In this document: positions 16,778-26,081 of the stretch, one piece after another | How the letters are laid out: each line of letters starts with the position of its first letter | Position numbering within the stretch: the first letter of the stretch is position 1 | Assembly: GCF_041903755.1 (NCBI RefSeq) | Contig: NZ_JBBWVE010000032.1 | Coordinates: 1-64,000, forward strand | Source: Thiocapsa roseilacustris | Lineage (GTDB): Bacteria > Pseudomonadota > Gammaproteobacteria > Chromatiales > Chromatiaceae | Length of the DNA: 64,000 nt | Reading direction: 5' to 3' | Made by a program: the position numbers and the translations under genes | Notes under the pieces: generated by a model | Database searches by the model: none | Seen by the model: the letters and a program-made list of their open reading frames with translations, nothing else | What the model was told of the DNA's origin: nothing

Positions 16778-18262
16778 TCAGCCGTTTCGTACCCCGGGGG
16801 CGATGCCGAGACTGTCCCAGACCCCGTTGACCCGTTCACGCACCGCCGCGTCCATTAGAATCGGGCTTCCCCATTCGCGCGTCGTCTCCCCGGCCCACTT
16901 ATTGGTGGCATCGAAGCCGATCTTCGATCCCAGTCCCGAGACCGGAGAGGCAAAATCCAGATAGTCGATCGGCGTGTTCTCGATCATCACCGTGTCGCGC
17001 ACCGGATCCATCCGGGTCGTCATCGCCCAGATCACATCCTTCCAGTCGCGCGTACAGACGTCCTCGTCCACAACGATCACGAACTTGGTGTACATGAACT
17101 GACGCAGGAAGGACCAAACACCCATCATGACCCGCTTGGCGTGTCCCGGGTATTGCTTCTTGATGCTGACGACCGCCAGGCGATATGAGCAACCCTCCGG
17201 CGGCAGGTAGAAGTCGCGGATCTCCGGAAACTGTTTCTGGAGAATCGGTACGAAGACCTCGTTCAGGGCAACGCCTAGGATCGCAGGCTCGTCGGGGGGG
17301 CGCCCGGTGTAGGTGCTGTGATAGATGGGCTCGCGGCGTTGAGTGATGCGCTCGATGGTGAAGACCGGGAACTCGCCCACCTCGTTGTAGTAGCCGGTGT
17401 GATCGCCGAAAGGCCCTTCCGGTGCCAGGTCGTCCGGGTGGATATGGCCTTCGAGGACGATCTCGGCGCTGGCCGGGACCTGGAGATCGGAGTCTTTGCA
17501 GGCCGCCAGCTCGGTGCGGCTGCCGCGCAGCAGTCCGGCGAAGGCGTATTCGGATAGGGTGTCCGGTACCGGCGTGACGGCGCCGAGAATCGTCGCCGGG
17601 TCGGCGCCGAGCGCGACGGCGACCGGGAATGGCTTGCCGGGATGGGCGCGTTGCCAGTCGCGAAAGTCGAGCGCACCGCCACGGTGGGCGAGCCAGCGCA
17701 TGATGACCCGGTTGCGGCCGAGCACCTGCATCCGGTAGATGCCGAGGTTGTGGCGCGCCTTCTCCGGCCCCTTGGTGATGACCAGGCCCCAGGTAATCAG
17801 CCGCGCGGCGTCGCCCGGCCAGCAATGCTGAATGGGCAGGCGCCCCAAATCCACTTGATCCCCGCTGAATTCGACATCCTGGCAAGGCGCGTTGCGCCGA
17901 ACCTTCGGGGCCATGTCCAGCACCTTCTTGAAGATCGGCAGCGACTGCCACGCCTCCTTCATCCCCTTCGGCGGATCCGGCTCCTTGAGAAAGGCGAGCA
18001 GCTTGCCGACCTCGCGCAGCGCTTCCACCGACTCCTCGCCCATGCCGAGGGCCACTCGGCGTGTCGTCCCGAACAGGTTGCCCAGCAGAGGAATCTTCGA
18101 CCCCTTCGGTCGCTCGAACAGCAGTGCCGGGCCGCCGGCCCGCAGCGTCCGGTCACAGATCTCGGTCACTTCGAGATAGGGGTCGACCTCGACCCGGATG
18201 CGTTTCAGCTCGCCGCGCTGCTCAAGCTGGTCGATAAAATCACGCAGGTCCCGATACTTCAT
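16778..18262 (-). CDS. ubiD: 4-hydroxy-3-polyprenylbenzoate decarboxylase UbiD
   Basis: A 494-residue UbiD-family decarboxylase, close to the E. coli length. It removes the carboxyl group from the polyprenylated hydroxybenzoate ring in ubiquinone synthesis, using prenylated FMN supplied by UbiX. Seen in sequence: MKYRDLRDFIDQLEQRGELK at the N-terminus; the cofactor region GIYRMQVLGRNRVIMRWLAH; the E-x-x-P-x-G-D motif APEGPFGDHTGYYN with the catalytic acidic residues; and the C-terminal MDPVRDTVMIENTPIDYLDF. ubiX is not in the window. The gene begins 19 bases downstream of a half copy of element P and follows prlC in the same direction. Confidence 0.95.
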   Translation of the reverse strand: MKYRDLRDFIDQLEQRGELKRIRVEVDPYLEVTEICDRTLRAGGPALLFERPKGSKIPLLGNLFGTTRRVALGMGEESVEALREVGKLLAFLKEPDPPKGMKEAWQSLPIFKKVLDMAPKVRRNAPCQDVEFSGDQVDLGRLPIQHCWPGDAARLITWGLVITKGPEKARHNLGIYRMQVLGRNRVIMRWLAHRGGALDFRDWQRAHPGKPFPVAVALGADPATILGAVTPVPDTLSEYAFAGLLRGSRTELAACKDSDLQVPASAEIVLEGHIHPDDLAPEGPFGDHTGYYNEVGEFPVFTIERITQRREPIYHSTYTGRPPDEPAILGVALNEVFVPILQKQFPEIRDFYLPPEGCSYRLAVVSIKKQYPGHAKRVMMGVWSFLRQFMYTKFVIVVDEDVCTRDWKDVIWAMTTRMDPVRDTVMIENTPIDYLDFASPVSGLGSKIGFDATNKWAGETTREWGSPILMDAAVRERVNGVWDSLGIAPGVRNG

Positions 18263-18280
18263 TTCTTATCCCGCATTTCG

Positions 18281-18292
18281 AACGCGGTTTAA
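18281..18292. repeat. Element P end (half copy)
   Basis: Only one terminus, AACGCGGTTTAA, between prlC and ubiD. Its TTA (18289-18291) is the complement of the prlC stop codon, in the same register as in complete copies. Confidence 0.6.
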
Positions 18293-20322
18293 GCCGCGAT
18301 GCCGGAATGACGAAGCAGCGCATCCGTATTCGGCTCCCGACCCCGGAACCGCACATAGAGCACCATGGCGTCCTCCGATCCGCCTTTCTCCAGGATGTTC
18401 TCGCGGAAGGACCGGCCCGTGTCCGCATCGAAGACACCCGTTTCCTCGAACAGCGAGAAGGCGTCCGCGGACAGGACCTCGGCCCATTTGTAGCTGTAAT
18501 AGCCCGCCGCGTAGCCGCCCGCGAAGATGTGCGAGAAGGCGTGGGCGAAGCGGTTGAAGGCGGGCGGACGGATCACGGCGACCCGGTCGCGGACCTCCTC
18601 GATGATCTCGTAGACGCGTCCCCCGCGCGCCGGGTCGTATTCCAGATGCAGGCGGAAATCAAACAGCGCGAACTCCAGTTGTCGCACCATTTGCATGGCC
18701 GACTGGAAATTCTTCGCCGCGGTCATGCGCTCGTAGAGGTCTTGCGGGATCGGCGCACCGCTCTCCCAATGGGCTGCAAAGAGGTCGAGCGATTCACGCT
18801 CCCAACACCAGTTCTCCATGAACTGGCTGGGCAGCTCGACCGCGTCCCACGGCACCCCGTTGATCCCGGCGACACCTGGATAGTCGACCTTGGTCAGCAT
18901 GTGGTGCAGGCCGTGGCCGAACTCGTGAAAGAGTGTCTCGACCTCGTTGTGGGTCAGCAGCGAGGGCTTGTTGCCGACTGGCGGGGTAAAGTTGCAGACC
19001 AGGTAGGCGACCGGGAGCTGGTCGCAACGACTGGTGTGCATCCGGTTGGTGCAGACGTCCATCCAGGCCCCGCCGCGCTTGTTCTGGCGTGCGAAGGGGT
19101 CGAGATAGAACTGGCCGCGTAGCGCCCCGGATGCGCCGTCGCGGATCTCGAAGAAGCGCACCTCCGGGTGGTAGGTGTCGAAGGATTCGGCCTCCTGGAT
19201 CCGGACCCCGAAGAGGCGCTCGACGACGCCGAAGAGACCCGACAGGACCCGCGAGATCGGAAAGTAGGGCCGAAGCTCTTCCTGGCTGATTTGGTATCGG
19301 TGCAGACGCAGCTTCTCGGCATAGTAGCCCACGTCCCACGGCTCCAGCGTCTCGACGCCGTGCTGCTCGCGCGCGAAGGACTCCAGCTCCGCGAGCTCTT
19401 TGCGTGCCTGACCGACCGAGCGGTCGGCCAGGTCATTGAGGAAGGCCAGCACGTCGTCCGGCGAGCGGGCCATCTTGGTCGCGAGCGAGCGCTCGCCATA
19501 GTTCGCAAATCCCAGCAGCCCGGCCAGCTCGTGACGCAGCGCCAGGATGCGCTCCATGATCTCGCTGTTGTCCCACTCTCCAGCATCCGGCCCCTGATCG
19601 GAGGCGCGTGTGCCGTAGGCCTGATAGAGCTCGAAGCGCAGCTCGCGGTTGTCCGCATAGGTCATGACCGGCATGTAAGACGGCAGGTCGAGCGTGAAGA
19701 GCCAGCCGGTCTGGCCCCGCTGCTCGGCGTTCTGTCGGGCCAGCCCCAGCGCGGATTCGGGCAGGCCCGCGAGCTGCGCCTCGTCCTCGATGACCTTGCT
19801 CCAGGCGTTGGTGGCGTCGAGCACGTTCTCGGAATACTTGGTGGTGAGCTGGGAGAGCTCCTGACTGATGGCCTTGTAGCGAGCCTTTTTCTCGGCGGGC
19901 AGGTCGACTCCCGAGAGATGGAAGTCGCGCAGCGCGTTCCCGAGGAGCTTGCGCTGTGCCGGGTTCAGGTGCTCCTGCGCCGCGACCGCCTGGTAGCCGC
20001 GGAAGAGGGCCTCGTTCTGCCCGACCTCGGTGCCGTAATCGCTGAGCTTCGGCAGGCAGGCGTTGTAGGCCGCGCGCAGTGTGTCGCTGTTCAGGACACC
20101 GTTGAGATGTCCGACCGGTGACCAGGCGCGACTCAGGCGGTCGTCGATCTCGTCCAGCGGCTCGACGAAGCTCTCCCAGGTCGGCACCGGGACCTCGCGT
20201 GTCAGACGCTCGATCTCGGCGCGGCAGTCGGCGAGGCAGACGTCGATGGCGGGCTCGACATGTTCGGGACGGATCCGAGAGAAGGCCGGGAGGCCGGTGG
20301 TGTCGAGTAAAGGGTTCGTCAT
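18289..20322 (-). CDS. prlC: Oligopeptidase A (M3 family)
   Basis: About 677 residues starting MTNPLLDTTGLPAFSRIRPE; an in-frame start 10 codons upstream is less likely. This cytosolic zinc metallopeptidase degrades signal peptides and other short peptides. The active-site motif HEFGHGLHHML supplies two zinc-binding histidines and the catalytic glutamate, and the third ligand region follows (WDAVELPSQFMENWCWE). The C-terminal FAHAFSHIFAGGYAAGYYSY is diagnostic for the M3 family and length matches E. coli PrlC. Its TAA stop codon is formed by the end of an element P half copy. It probably shares a transcript with ubiD, 26 bases downstream. Confidence 0.95.
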   Translation of the reverse strand: MTNPLLDTTGLPAFSRIRPEHVEPAIDVCLADCRAEIERLTREVPVPTWESFVEPLDEIDDRLSRAWSPVGHLNGVLNSDTLRAAYNACLPKLSDYGTEVGQNEALFRGYQAVAAQEHLNPAQRKLLGNALRDFHLSGVDLPAEKKARYKAISQELSQLTTKYSENVLDATNAWSKVIEDEAQLAGLPESALGLARQNAEQRGQTGWLFTLDLPSYMPVMTYADNRELRFELYQAYGTRASDQGPDAGEWDNSEIMERILALRHELAGLLGFANYGERSLATKMARSPDDVLAFLNDLADRSVGQARKELAELESFAREQHGVETLEPWDVGYYAEKLRLHRYQISQEELRPYFPISRVLSGLFGVVERLFGVRIQEAESFDTYHPEVRFFEIRDGASGALRGQFYLDPFARQNKRGGAWMDVCTNRMHTSRCDQLPVAYLVCNFTPPVGNKPSLLTHNEVETLFHEFGHGLHHMLTKVDYPGVAGINGVPWDAVELPSQFMENWCWERESLDLFAAHWESGAPIPQDLYERMTAAKNFQSAMQMVRQLEFALFDFRLHLEYDPARGGRVYEIIEEVRDRVAVIRPPAFNRFAHAFSHIFAGGYAAGYYSYKWAEVLSADAFSLFEETGVFDADTGRSFRENILEKGGSEDAMVLYVRFRGREPNTDALLRHSGIAA

Positions 20323-20532
20323 GGGTGTGGCCTGGTCGGGTTCGCGGATCAAAGGGATCTAAAGAGGTCAAGGGTTGCGATCGGCGGTGGCTCGGGGACC
20401 GCGTCGTGACAACCGGCGGGTCGGGACGGGCGAAGCCTGGCGCTTCGTGGATCATGCGGGCTTGGCGCAGGAGTTTCCAGTCGACCGATCGGGTCGGCGC
20501 GAGTGACGCAGTTTGCGATGCACTCGGCGTCG

Positions 20533-21147
20533 TCAGTCCGGCAGGAAACCCATGTTCTGGCGCGGCGAGATCCGGCCCTCGAGCGAACGGACCATGTCGA
20601 TTCTCGGACGCGGTGCGAAGGCCTGCGGGATGCAGAAGTGAAATCGCCACAAGTCCTGGCGCCAGCGCTCCCCGACGTCGGCGGAGATCTCCAGCCATTC
20701 GTCCGACTCGATCGGAACGAACCGTTCGCCAGCGCCGTAGGCATAGGTCTTGTAGGCGCCCCTCGGCGTGCACCGAATGCCCTCCACCGAGAGGTTGCGG
20801 GTCCCGCTGCGACCCTCCGCGACGACTGTATAGCGCACTACGGCGTCGGAGCCGATCCGTAGGTTCGCGGTGTCGATGAAGTATCGGAGGGCTGAATCCG
20901 GTCCGTCCGGGACCAGCTCGACCAGATCCGCATCCTGCGGCCAAGGCGGGAGCGTGGAGTCCGCTTCCTTCCAAGGCGTGCCCGCTTGAACGCTCGAGGG
21001 CACGGGGGGCTCGGCGTCGGTCACGAAGGCATTTCTCGCGGCGGATAAGGGCATCGCGAGCCAAAGCAGAGGGAGCCAAAGTAGGACGTCCCGGGCAAAA
21101 CGTCGCCGGGGCAGGAAGGCCGATGGAAGCTGTCGGGGGGGTGTCAT
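20533..21147 (-). CDS. CNP1-like family exported protein
   Basis: About 204 residues; the ATG at 21147 has AGGTGA about 9 bases upstream and is preferred to GTG at 21159. A signal-like segment (FARDVLLWLPLLWLAMPLSA) precedes a mature domain: FIDTANLRIGSDAVVRYTVV, SGTRNLSVEGIRCTPRGAYK, TYAYGAGERFVPIESDEWLE. This pattern matches the CNP1-like family of uncharacterised, probably periplasmic proteins in beta- and gammaproteobacteria. The 210 bases between it and prlC show nothing recognisable. Its upstream region is occupied by the composite element M copy. Confidence 0.7.
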   Translation of the reverse strand: MTPPRQLPSAFLPRRRFARDVLLWLPLLWLAMPLSAARNAFVTDAEPPVPSSVQAGTPWKEADSTLPPWPQDADLVELVPDGPDSALRYFIDTANLRIGSDAVVRYTVVAEGRSGTRNLSVEGIRCTPRGAYKTYAYGAGERFVPIESDEWLEISADVGERWRQDLWRFHFCIPQAFAPRPRIDMVRSLEGRISPRQNMGFLPD

Positions 21148-21170
21148 GATGCCGTTCACCTGGGGATGAA

Positions 21171-21415
21171 GTGACGTGTCATAAATTAAGGTGATTTCCG
21201 GGAAGTGTCGTCCCGACTGCGCATACCGGGAAGGCGTTTAGGGACTGTAGGGGCGAATGAATTCGCCCCTACACGTCGGTGGAACCTTTCCCGGAAATCA
21301 CCTAAGGTGAGCACCGAATCCAATCGTTGTCGTTGCCGTTAACGATTACGACAACGATAACGGTAACCGTGGCAAAGGTATTCCTTCGTCGCGTTGTTTT
21401 GCTTAATTTTGAACC
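21171..21415 (-). repeat. Element M copy 1, split by a nested element
   Basis: Read on the minus strand: GGTTCAAAATTAAGC, then CCTTTGCCACGG, a GTTATCGTTGTCGTAATCG hairpin region, GATTGGATTCGGTGCTCA, an insertion, and CCTTAATTTATGACACGT. The two ends match those of the copies at 54645 and 63356. Without the nested 115 bp element the copy would be about 130 bp. It fills most of the gap between the CNP1-like gene and smc. Confidence 0.75.
21189..21303. mobile_element. Nested 115 bp MITE-like inverted-repeat element
   Basis: Outer 16 bp arms AGGTGATTTCCGGGAA (21189-21204) and TTCCCGGAAATCACCT (21288-21303) are perfect complements. An inner hairpin has 13 bp arms TGTAGGGGCGAAT / ATTCGCCCCTACA with a 2-base loop (21246-21273). 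It contains no coding capacity. It interrupts element M copy 1 at a point where the uninterrupted copies run straight through. Confidence 0.75.
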
Positions 21416-21603
21416 GGTCCAAAGTGATTTATGCAGGAAAAACGGGCCGGAAGGATGCGCTCGCCGTGACGTGCGTCTCCATGCTTCGCACCCGGGCGCA
21501 TCGCCGCATCGACATCCACAAGTCTACCAGCCCGAAAGGCAACTGCCATCCGACACGATCGGCCCGCTTGTGCCGCTGATTCTCCTTCCGGTATGGTTCT
21601 TGG

Positions 21604-24600
21604 ATGCGTCTCGAAAAAATCCGACTTGCCGGCTTCAAATCCTTCGTGGATCCCACGACGGTGCTCTTTCCCGGCAATCTGGTCGGTGTCGTCGGTCCCA
21701 ACGGCTGCGGCAAGTCCAACGTCATCGACGCGGTGCGTTGGGTCATGGGCGAGAGCTCCGCGAAGATGCTGCGCGGCGAGTCGATGGCCGACGTCATCTT
21801 CAACGGCAGCACCGGGCGCAAGCCGGTCGGGACGGCCAGCATCGAGCTGGTGTTCGACAACACCGACGGCGGCGCGGGCGGCGCCTATGCCGCCTTCAAT
21901 CAGATCTCGGTCAAGCGCCAGGTCTCGCGCGACGGTCAGTCGGCCTATTTTCTGAACGGGACGCGCTGCCGTCGGCGCGATATCCAGGATCTCTTCCTTG
22001 GTACGGGTCTCGGCCCGCGCTCCTACGCCATCATCGAGCAGGGGATGATCTCGCGCATCATCGAGGCGCGGCCGGAGGATTTGCGGCTCTTTCTGGAGGA
22101 GGCCGCAGGCATCTCCAAGTATAAGGAGCGCCGCCGCGAGACCGAGAGTCGCATGCGTCAGACCCGCGAGAACCTGGATCGGCTCGACGATCTGCGCGAC
22201 GAGGTCAACAAACAGATCCAACACCTGGAGCGCCAAGCCGCCTCCGCCGAGCGCTATACCCAGCTCAAGGCCGAGGAGCGGCGTTTGGACCTGGAGCTCA
22301 AGGCGTTGCGCTGGCAGGCACTCGACGCGGAGATCCGCACCCGCGAGCAGCGACTCGCCGAGACCGAGACCCGGACCGAAGCGGGGCTCGCGCAGCAGCG
22401 CCGGATCGAGGCCGATATCGAGGCGCGGCGCGCCGACTATCAGAGCGCCTCGGAGACCTTCAACGGGGTGCAGGGACGCTTCTACGCCGTCGGCTCGGAG
22501 ATCGCGCGGGCCGAGCAGGCGATCCAGTTCGCCAACGAGGCCCGCGGTCGGCGCGAGGGCGAGCTGGTGCGCCTCGACCAGGAGATCGGCGAGGCCGAAG
22601 ACCACTTGGAACGTGACCAGGGTCGTCTCGCCGAGATCGACCGCAACCTCGCCCGCGACGAGCCCGAGCTGACCGGTGCGGATCAGGCGTTGTCTGCAGC
22701 CGTGCTGAGCGTTGCCGGCGCCGAGGATCGGCTCAAGCAGTGGGAGCGCCTCTGGGACGACTTCAGCCGGGAGGCCGCCGGGCCGTCCGAGCAGGCGCAG
22801 GCCGAGCGTGCCCGGATCAACGCACTCGAGCAGCGCAGCGACCGCGACCGCGACCGACTGCGGCGCTTGGACGAGGATCTGGCACGTCTGCAGGGGTTGG
22901 AGCTCGAGGATCGGTTTCTCCAGCTCGTCGAGCGCGAGAGCCGATTGGAGGCCGCGCTCGCGGACATGGAGGAGCGCCACGAGACCTCCGGTGCCGACCT
23001 TGCCGAACGCGACGGGGCGATCGCGACGCTCGCCTCGCAGATCGATCGGGTCCGCACCCTGCTGCAGCAATCCCGGGGTCGGCTGGCCTCGCTCGCTGCC
23101 CTGCAGGACGAGGCCCTTGCCGACACGGATGCCGACGACGGCCGTGCCGACTGGCTGGCCGCCGCGGGACTCGCCGATGCCTCCCGTCTGATCGATCGGA
23201 TCGAGGTCGACCCGGACTGGCAGCGTGCGGTCGAGGTCCTGCTCGGGGACGCGGTCCGCGCGGTCGGCATCCCGAATCTCGATGGTGCGCTCGCGGGCGG
23301 CGATCCGCCTCCGGGTTTGGTGCTCTTGGAGACGTGCGGCGACGCCGAGGGTCAGGCCGAGGGTCAGGCCGAGGCAGCACCGTATTCGGACGGCGGATCG
23401 GCGACTCGGGCGATTCTCGCGCATGTGCGCGCACCCTGGGCGCTCGATGGCCTGCTCGGTCGGGTCCATACCGTCGATCGGCTTGCCGACGCCGTGGCGA
23501 TGCGCGACGCCTTGGGCTTGGCCGAGCAATGGGTCACGCCCGAGGGCGCGCGGGTCGGTCGAGATTGGCTGAGCACGCCGCCGGTGCAGGCGCAGGGGGG
23601 CGTCATCGCGCGTGCAGAGGCGATCAAGGCGCTCGGCGTGGAGATCGCGGACGACCAGGCCAGGGAGTCCGAGCTATGCGCCGAGCAGGAGCGTCTGCGC
23701 ACGGCCCGAACCCTGGCTCACGAGGAGCGCGCCGATGCCGGACGACAACTGACGTCACTGGGTCGCGAGCTCTCGCAGCTCAAGGCCGAGCTCGCAAGCC
23801 TTCGCGCCAAGCGCGAGCATCGACAGGATCGGCTCCAGGCGCTGGGCGCCGAGCGCGACGAGCTGCAGGAGCAGATGGCCGAGGCATTAGATGAGATGGA
23901 AGAGGCGCGCGAGCGTCTGCACGAGCACCTCTCCTTGGTCGAGACCCTGGCGGAACGACGCGAGGCGATGCAGGTCGAGCGCGAGGTGCTGCGCACCGGG
24001 CTTGCCGCGGCACGCGACGAGGAGCGGGGTTGCCGGGAGCGGACCCAAGGCTTGCGCGTCAGCGTCGAGTCGAACCGCGCTGCGCGCGCGGCGACCCAAC
24101 AGAGTCTCGTGCGCATCCAGGAGCGCCGCTCGGTGCTGCATGAGCGCCGCGCCGAGCTGTTGGATGCGCTCGAGGAGAGTGTCGAGCCCTTGGCCGAGCA
24201 GCGGGCGCGGCTCGACGAGCAGCTGGTGCTGCGGGTGGAGGTCGAGCAGGCGTTGGCCGCGGCGCGCAACCGCCTCGAGGCCCTGGATGCCGAGGTGCGC
24301 GAGCTGGAGCAGGCGCGTCAGCGCTTGGAGCAAGAGGGCCGACTCGGCCGCGGCGAGCTCGATCGGCAGCGTTTGGAGCACCAGGAGCGTCTGGTCCGTC
24401 GTCAGACCCTCGCCGAGCAGATCGCCGGGCAGACGGACGGGCACATGGTCGGGCAGACGGACGGAGCCGAGCGGACCCCGGCCGACGTCCTGGCCGCGAT
24501 GGACCCCGCGGCGAACGAATCGGAGTGGCAAGAGGCGCTTTCCAAGACCGGGGCACGTCTGCAGCGGCTCGGTCCGGTCAACCTGGCCGCCGTGGACGAA

Positions 24601-25185
24601 TTCAGGCAGCAGGCCGAGCGCAAGGTCTATCTGGACGCCCAGCATGATGACATCAGTCGCTCGCTCGAGACCCTGGAGCAGGCGATCCGCAAGATCGATC
24701 GCGAGACCCGCAACCGCTTCCGCGAGACCTACGATCAGGTGAATCAGGGGTTTCAGCTCCTGTTTCCGCGTCTCTTCGGCGGCGGTCACGCGAGCTTGGA
24801 TCTCACCGACGAGGATCTGCTCGAGACTGGCGTTACCGTCATGGCCCGACCGCCCGGCAAGCGCAACTCGAGCATCCACCTGCTCTCGGGCGGGGAGAAG
24901 GCGCTTACCGCGGTGGCCTTGGTCTTCGCCATCTTTGAGCTCAATCCGGCGCCCTTCTGCATGCTCGACGAGGTCGACGCGCCGCTCGACGACGCCAACG
25001 TCGGGCGTTTCTGCGAGCTGGTGCGCTCCATGTCCGACCGCGTCCAGTTCGTTTTTATCAGCCACAACAAGGTCACGATGGAGATTGCCGATCATCTGCT
25101 CGGCGTGACTATGCATGAGCCCGGCGTCTCGCGGCTCGTCTCGGTGGATGTCGACGAGGCAGTTCGGCTCGCGGCCGTGTCCTGA
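21604..25185 (+). CDS. smc: Chromosome segregation protein SMC
   Basis: A 1193-residue structural-maintenance-of-chromosomes ATPase, full length for the family. Walker A is GPNGCGKSN near residues 32-40. Long coiled coils rich in Glu, Arg and Gln flank a central hinge (~520-640). The C-terminal head has the ABC signature LLSGGEKALTAVAL and Walker B FCMLDEVDAPLDD. It compacts and segregates DNA with ScpAB, not present here. Two short repeat-coded insertions (EGQAEGQAE in the hinge region and GQTDGHMVGQTDG in the second coil) look recent. It is followed by zipA and ligA, a common gammaproteobacterial order, so the three are probably co-expressed. Confidence 0.97.
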   Translation: MRLEKIRLAGFKSFVDPTTVLFPGNLVGVVGPNGCGKSNVIDAVRWVMGESSAKMLRGESMADVIFNGSTGRKPVGTASIELVFDNTDGGAGGAYAAFNQISVKRQVSRDGQSAYFLNGTRCRRRDIQDLFLGTGLGPRSYAIIEQGMISRIIEARPEDLRLFLEEAAGISKYKERRRETESRMRQTRENLDRLDDLRDEVNKQIQHLERQAASAERYTQLKAEERRLDLELKALRWQALDAEIRTREQRLAETETRTEAGLAQQRRIEADIEARRADYQSASETFNGVQGRFYAVGSEIARAEQAIQFANEARGRREGELVRLDQEIGEAEDHLERDQGRLAEIDRNLARDEPELTGADQALSAAVLSVAGAEDRLKQWERLWDDFSREAAGPSEQAQAERARINALEQRSDRDRDRLRRLDEDLARLQGLELEDRFLQLVERESRLEAALADMEERHETSGADLAERDGAIATLASQIDRVRTLLQQSRGRLASLAALQDEALADTDADDGRADWLAAAGLADASRLIDRIEVDPDWQRAVEVLLGDAVRAVGIPNLDGALAGGDPPPGLVLLETCGDAEGQAEGQAEAAPYSDGGSATRAILAHVRAPWALDGLLGRVHTVDRLADAVAMRDALGLAEQWVTPEGARVGRDWLSTPPVQAQGGVIARAEAIKALGVEIADDQARESELCAEQERLRTARTLAHEERADAGRQLTSLGRELSQLKAELASLRAKREHRQDRLQALGAERDELQEQMAEALDEMEEARERLHEHLSLVETLAERREAMQVEREVLRTGLAAARDEERGCRERTQGLRVSVESNRAARAATQQSLVRIQERRSVLHERRAELLDALEESVEPLAEQRARLDEQLVLRVEVEQALAAARNRLEALDAEVRELEQARQRLEQEGRLGRGELDRQRLEHQERLVRRQTLAEQIAGQTDGHMVGQTDGAERTPADVLAAMDPAANESEWQEALSKTGARLQRLGPVNLAAVDEFRQQAERKVYLDAQHDDISRSLETLEQAIRKIDRETRNRFRETYDQVNQGFQLLFPRLFGGGHASLDLTDEDLLETGVTVMARPPGKRNSSIHLLSGGEKALTAVALVFAIFELNPAPFCMLDEVDAPLDDANVGRFCELVRSMSDRVQFVFISHNKVTMEIADHLLGVTMHEPGVSRLVSVDVDEAVRLAAVS

Positions 25186-25328
25186 ACGCGCGAACAGGTG
25201 TCGCACCAGGTTCAGGTACGGGTCGTCGCCGCCGTCGTGGGTCAAACCCGTCCGCGCGGGGATACAGGTGGCTCGCGCATTGATATACTCCACCCAGTCC
25301 TGAACGTGAGACCGACAGCAACGCTTGA

Positions 25329-26081
25329 ATGGACGCCAATACCATCCGTCTCATCCTGATCGTCGCGGGAGCCCTGCTCATCCTTGCCCTCTTCTTATGG
25401 GAGCGCAGCCGGCGTGCCGGGGACGAGGACGATGACGATGACTACGAGGAGGCCGACGCACCCTACGGTCTTTCGGCGGGCAAGCGCGAGCCGCGGCTCG
25501 GGCAGGTCGCCGACGAGGAGCGAGGGAGCGACCCCGATCGCGCCCGCCCCGGCCGAACGCCCGCAGCGGGGGCGCGCCGGCTCGACCCCGAGTCGGAGTC
25601 CGAGCCCGATCCGGACGACGACATCGATTCGGACAGGCCGGCGGACGTCGAGCCGCTGTTGATTCAGCTGAGCGTGAGCGCGCGCCGCGAGCCCTTCGCC
25701 GGTCCGGAGTTGATGGATGCCGCCGACATCTGCGGTCTGCGTCCCGGCCGGATGGATATCTTCCACTGCCTGGACGAGTTCGACCACGACACGCGGATCT
25801 ATTTCAGCATGGCCAATATGGTCAAGCCGGGGACCTTCCCCTTCGATGGCATGGAAGACTTTTCGACTCCGGGCCTGATGCTCTTCGCCCAGCTCGAGGG
25901 TCGCCCGGAGGACATCACCATCCTCGAAGAGATGATCGCCACCGCACGCAAGCTCGCCAGCGAGCTCGACGGCGAGGTGCTCGACGAGACACGCCGTCCG
26001 CTCACGGTGAGGAAGGAAGAGGACCTGCGCCAGGCCGTGCTCGACAACGAGCGCCGATGGGCACGCACGGCGGACCGTTGA
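25329..26081 (+). CDS. zipA: Cell division protein ZipA
   Basis: A 250-residue inner-membrane division protein. The N-terminal anchor is TIRLILIVAGALLILALFLW, followed by a charged linker (~30-110) rich in Asp, Arg and Pro. The C-terminal FtsZ-binding domain (~112-245) contains LIQLSVSARREPFAGPELMD, then IFHCLDEFDHDTRIYFSMAN and GTFPFDGMEDFSTPGLMLFA. ZipA tethers FtsZ polymers to the membrane at the septum. It lies 143 bases after smc, with TATACT at 25282-25287 as a possible promoter element, and its end overlaps the ligA start by 25 bases, indicating translational coupling. Confidence 0.95.
   Translation: MDANTIRLILIVAGALLILALFLWERSRRAGDEDDDDDYEEADAPYGLSAGKREPRLGQVADEERGSDPDRARPGRTPAAGARRLDPESESEPDPDDDIDSDRPADVEPLLIQLSVSARREPFAGPELMDAADICGLRPGRMDIFHCLDEFDHDTRIYFSMANMVKPGTFPFDGMEDFSTPGLMLFAQLEGRPEDITILEEMIATARKLASELDGEVLDETRRPLTVRKEEDLRQAVLDNERRWARTADR

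Noticed and set aside
21403..23529. A 708-codon minus-strand frame opposite smc
   Set aside because: An antisense shadow caused by high GC at third codon positions; the plus strand encodes a complete SMC.
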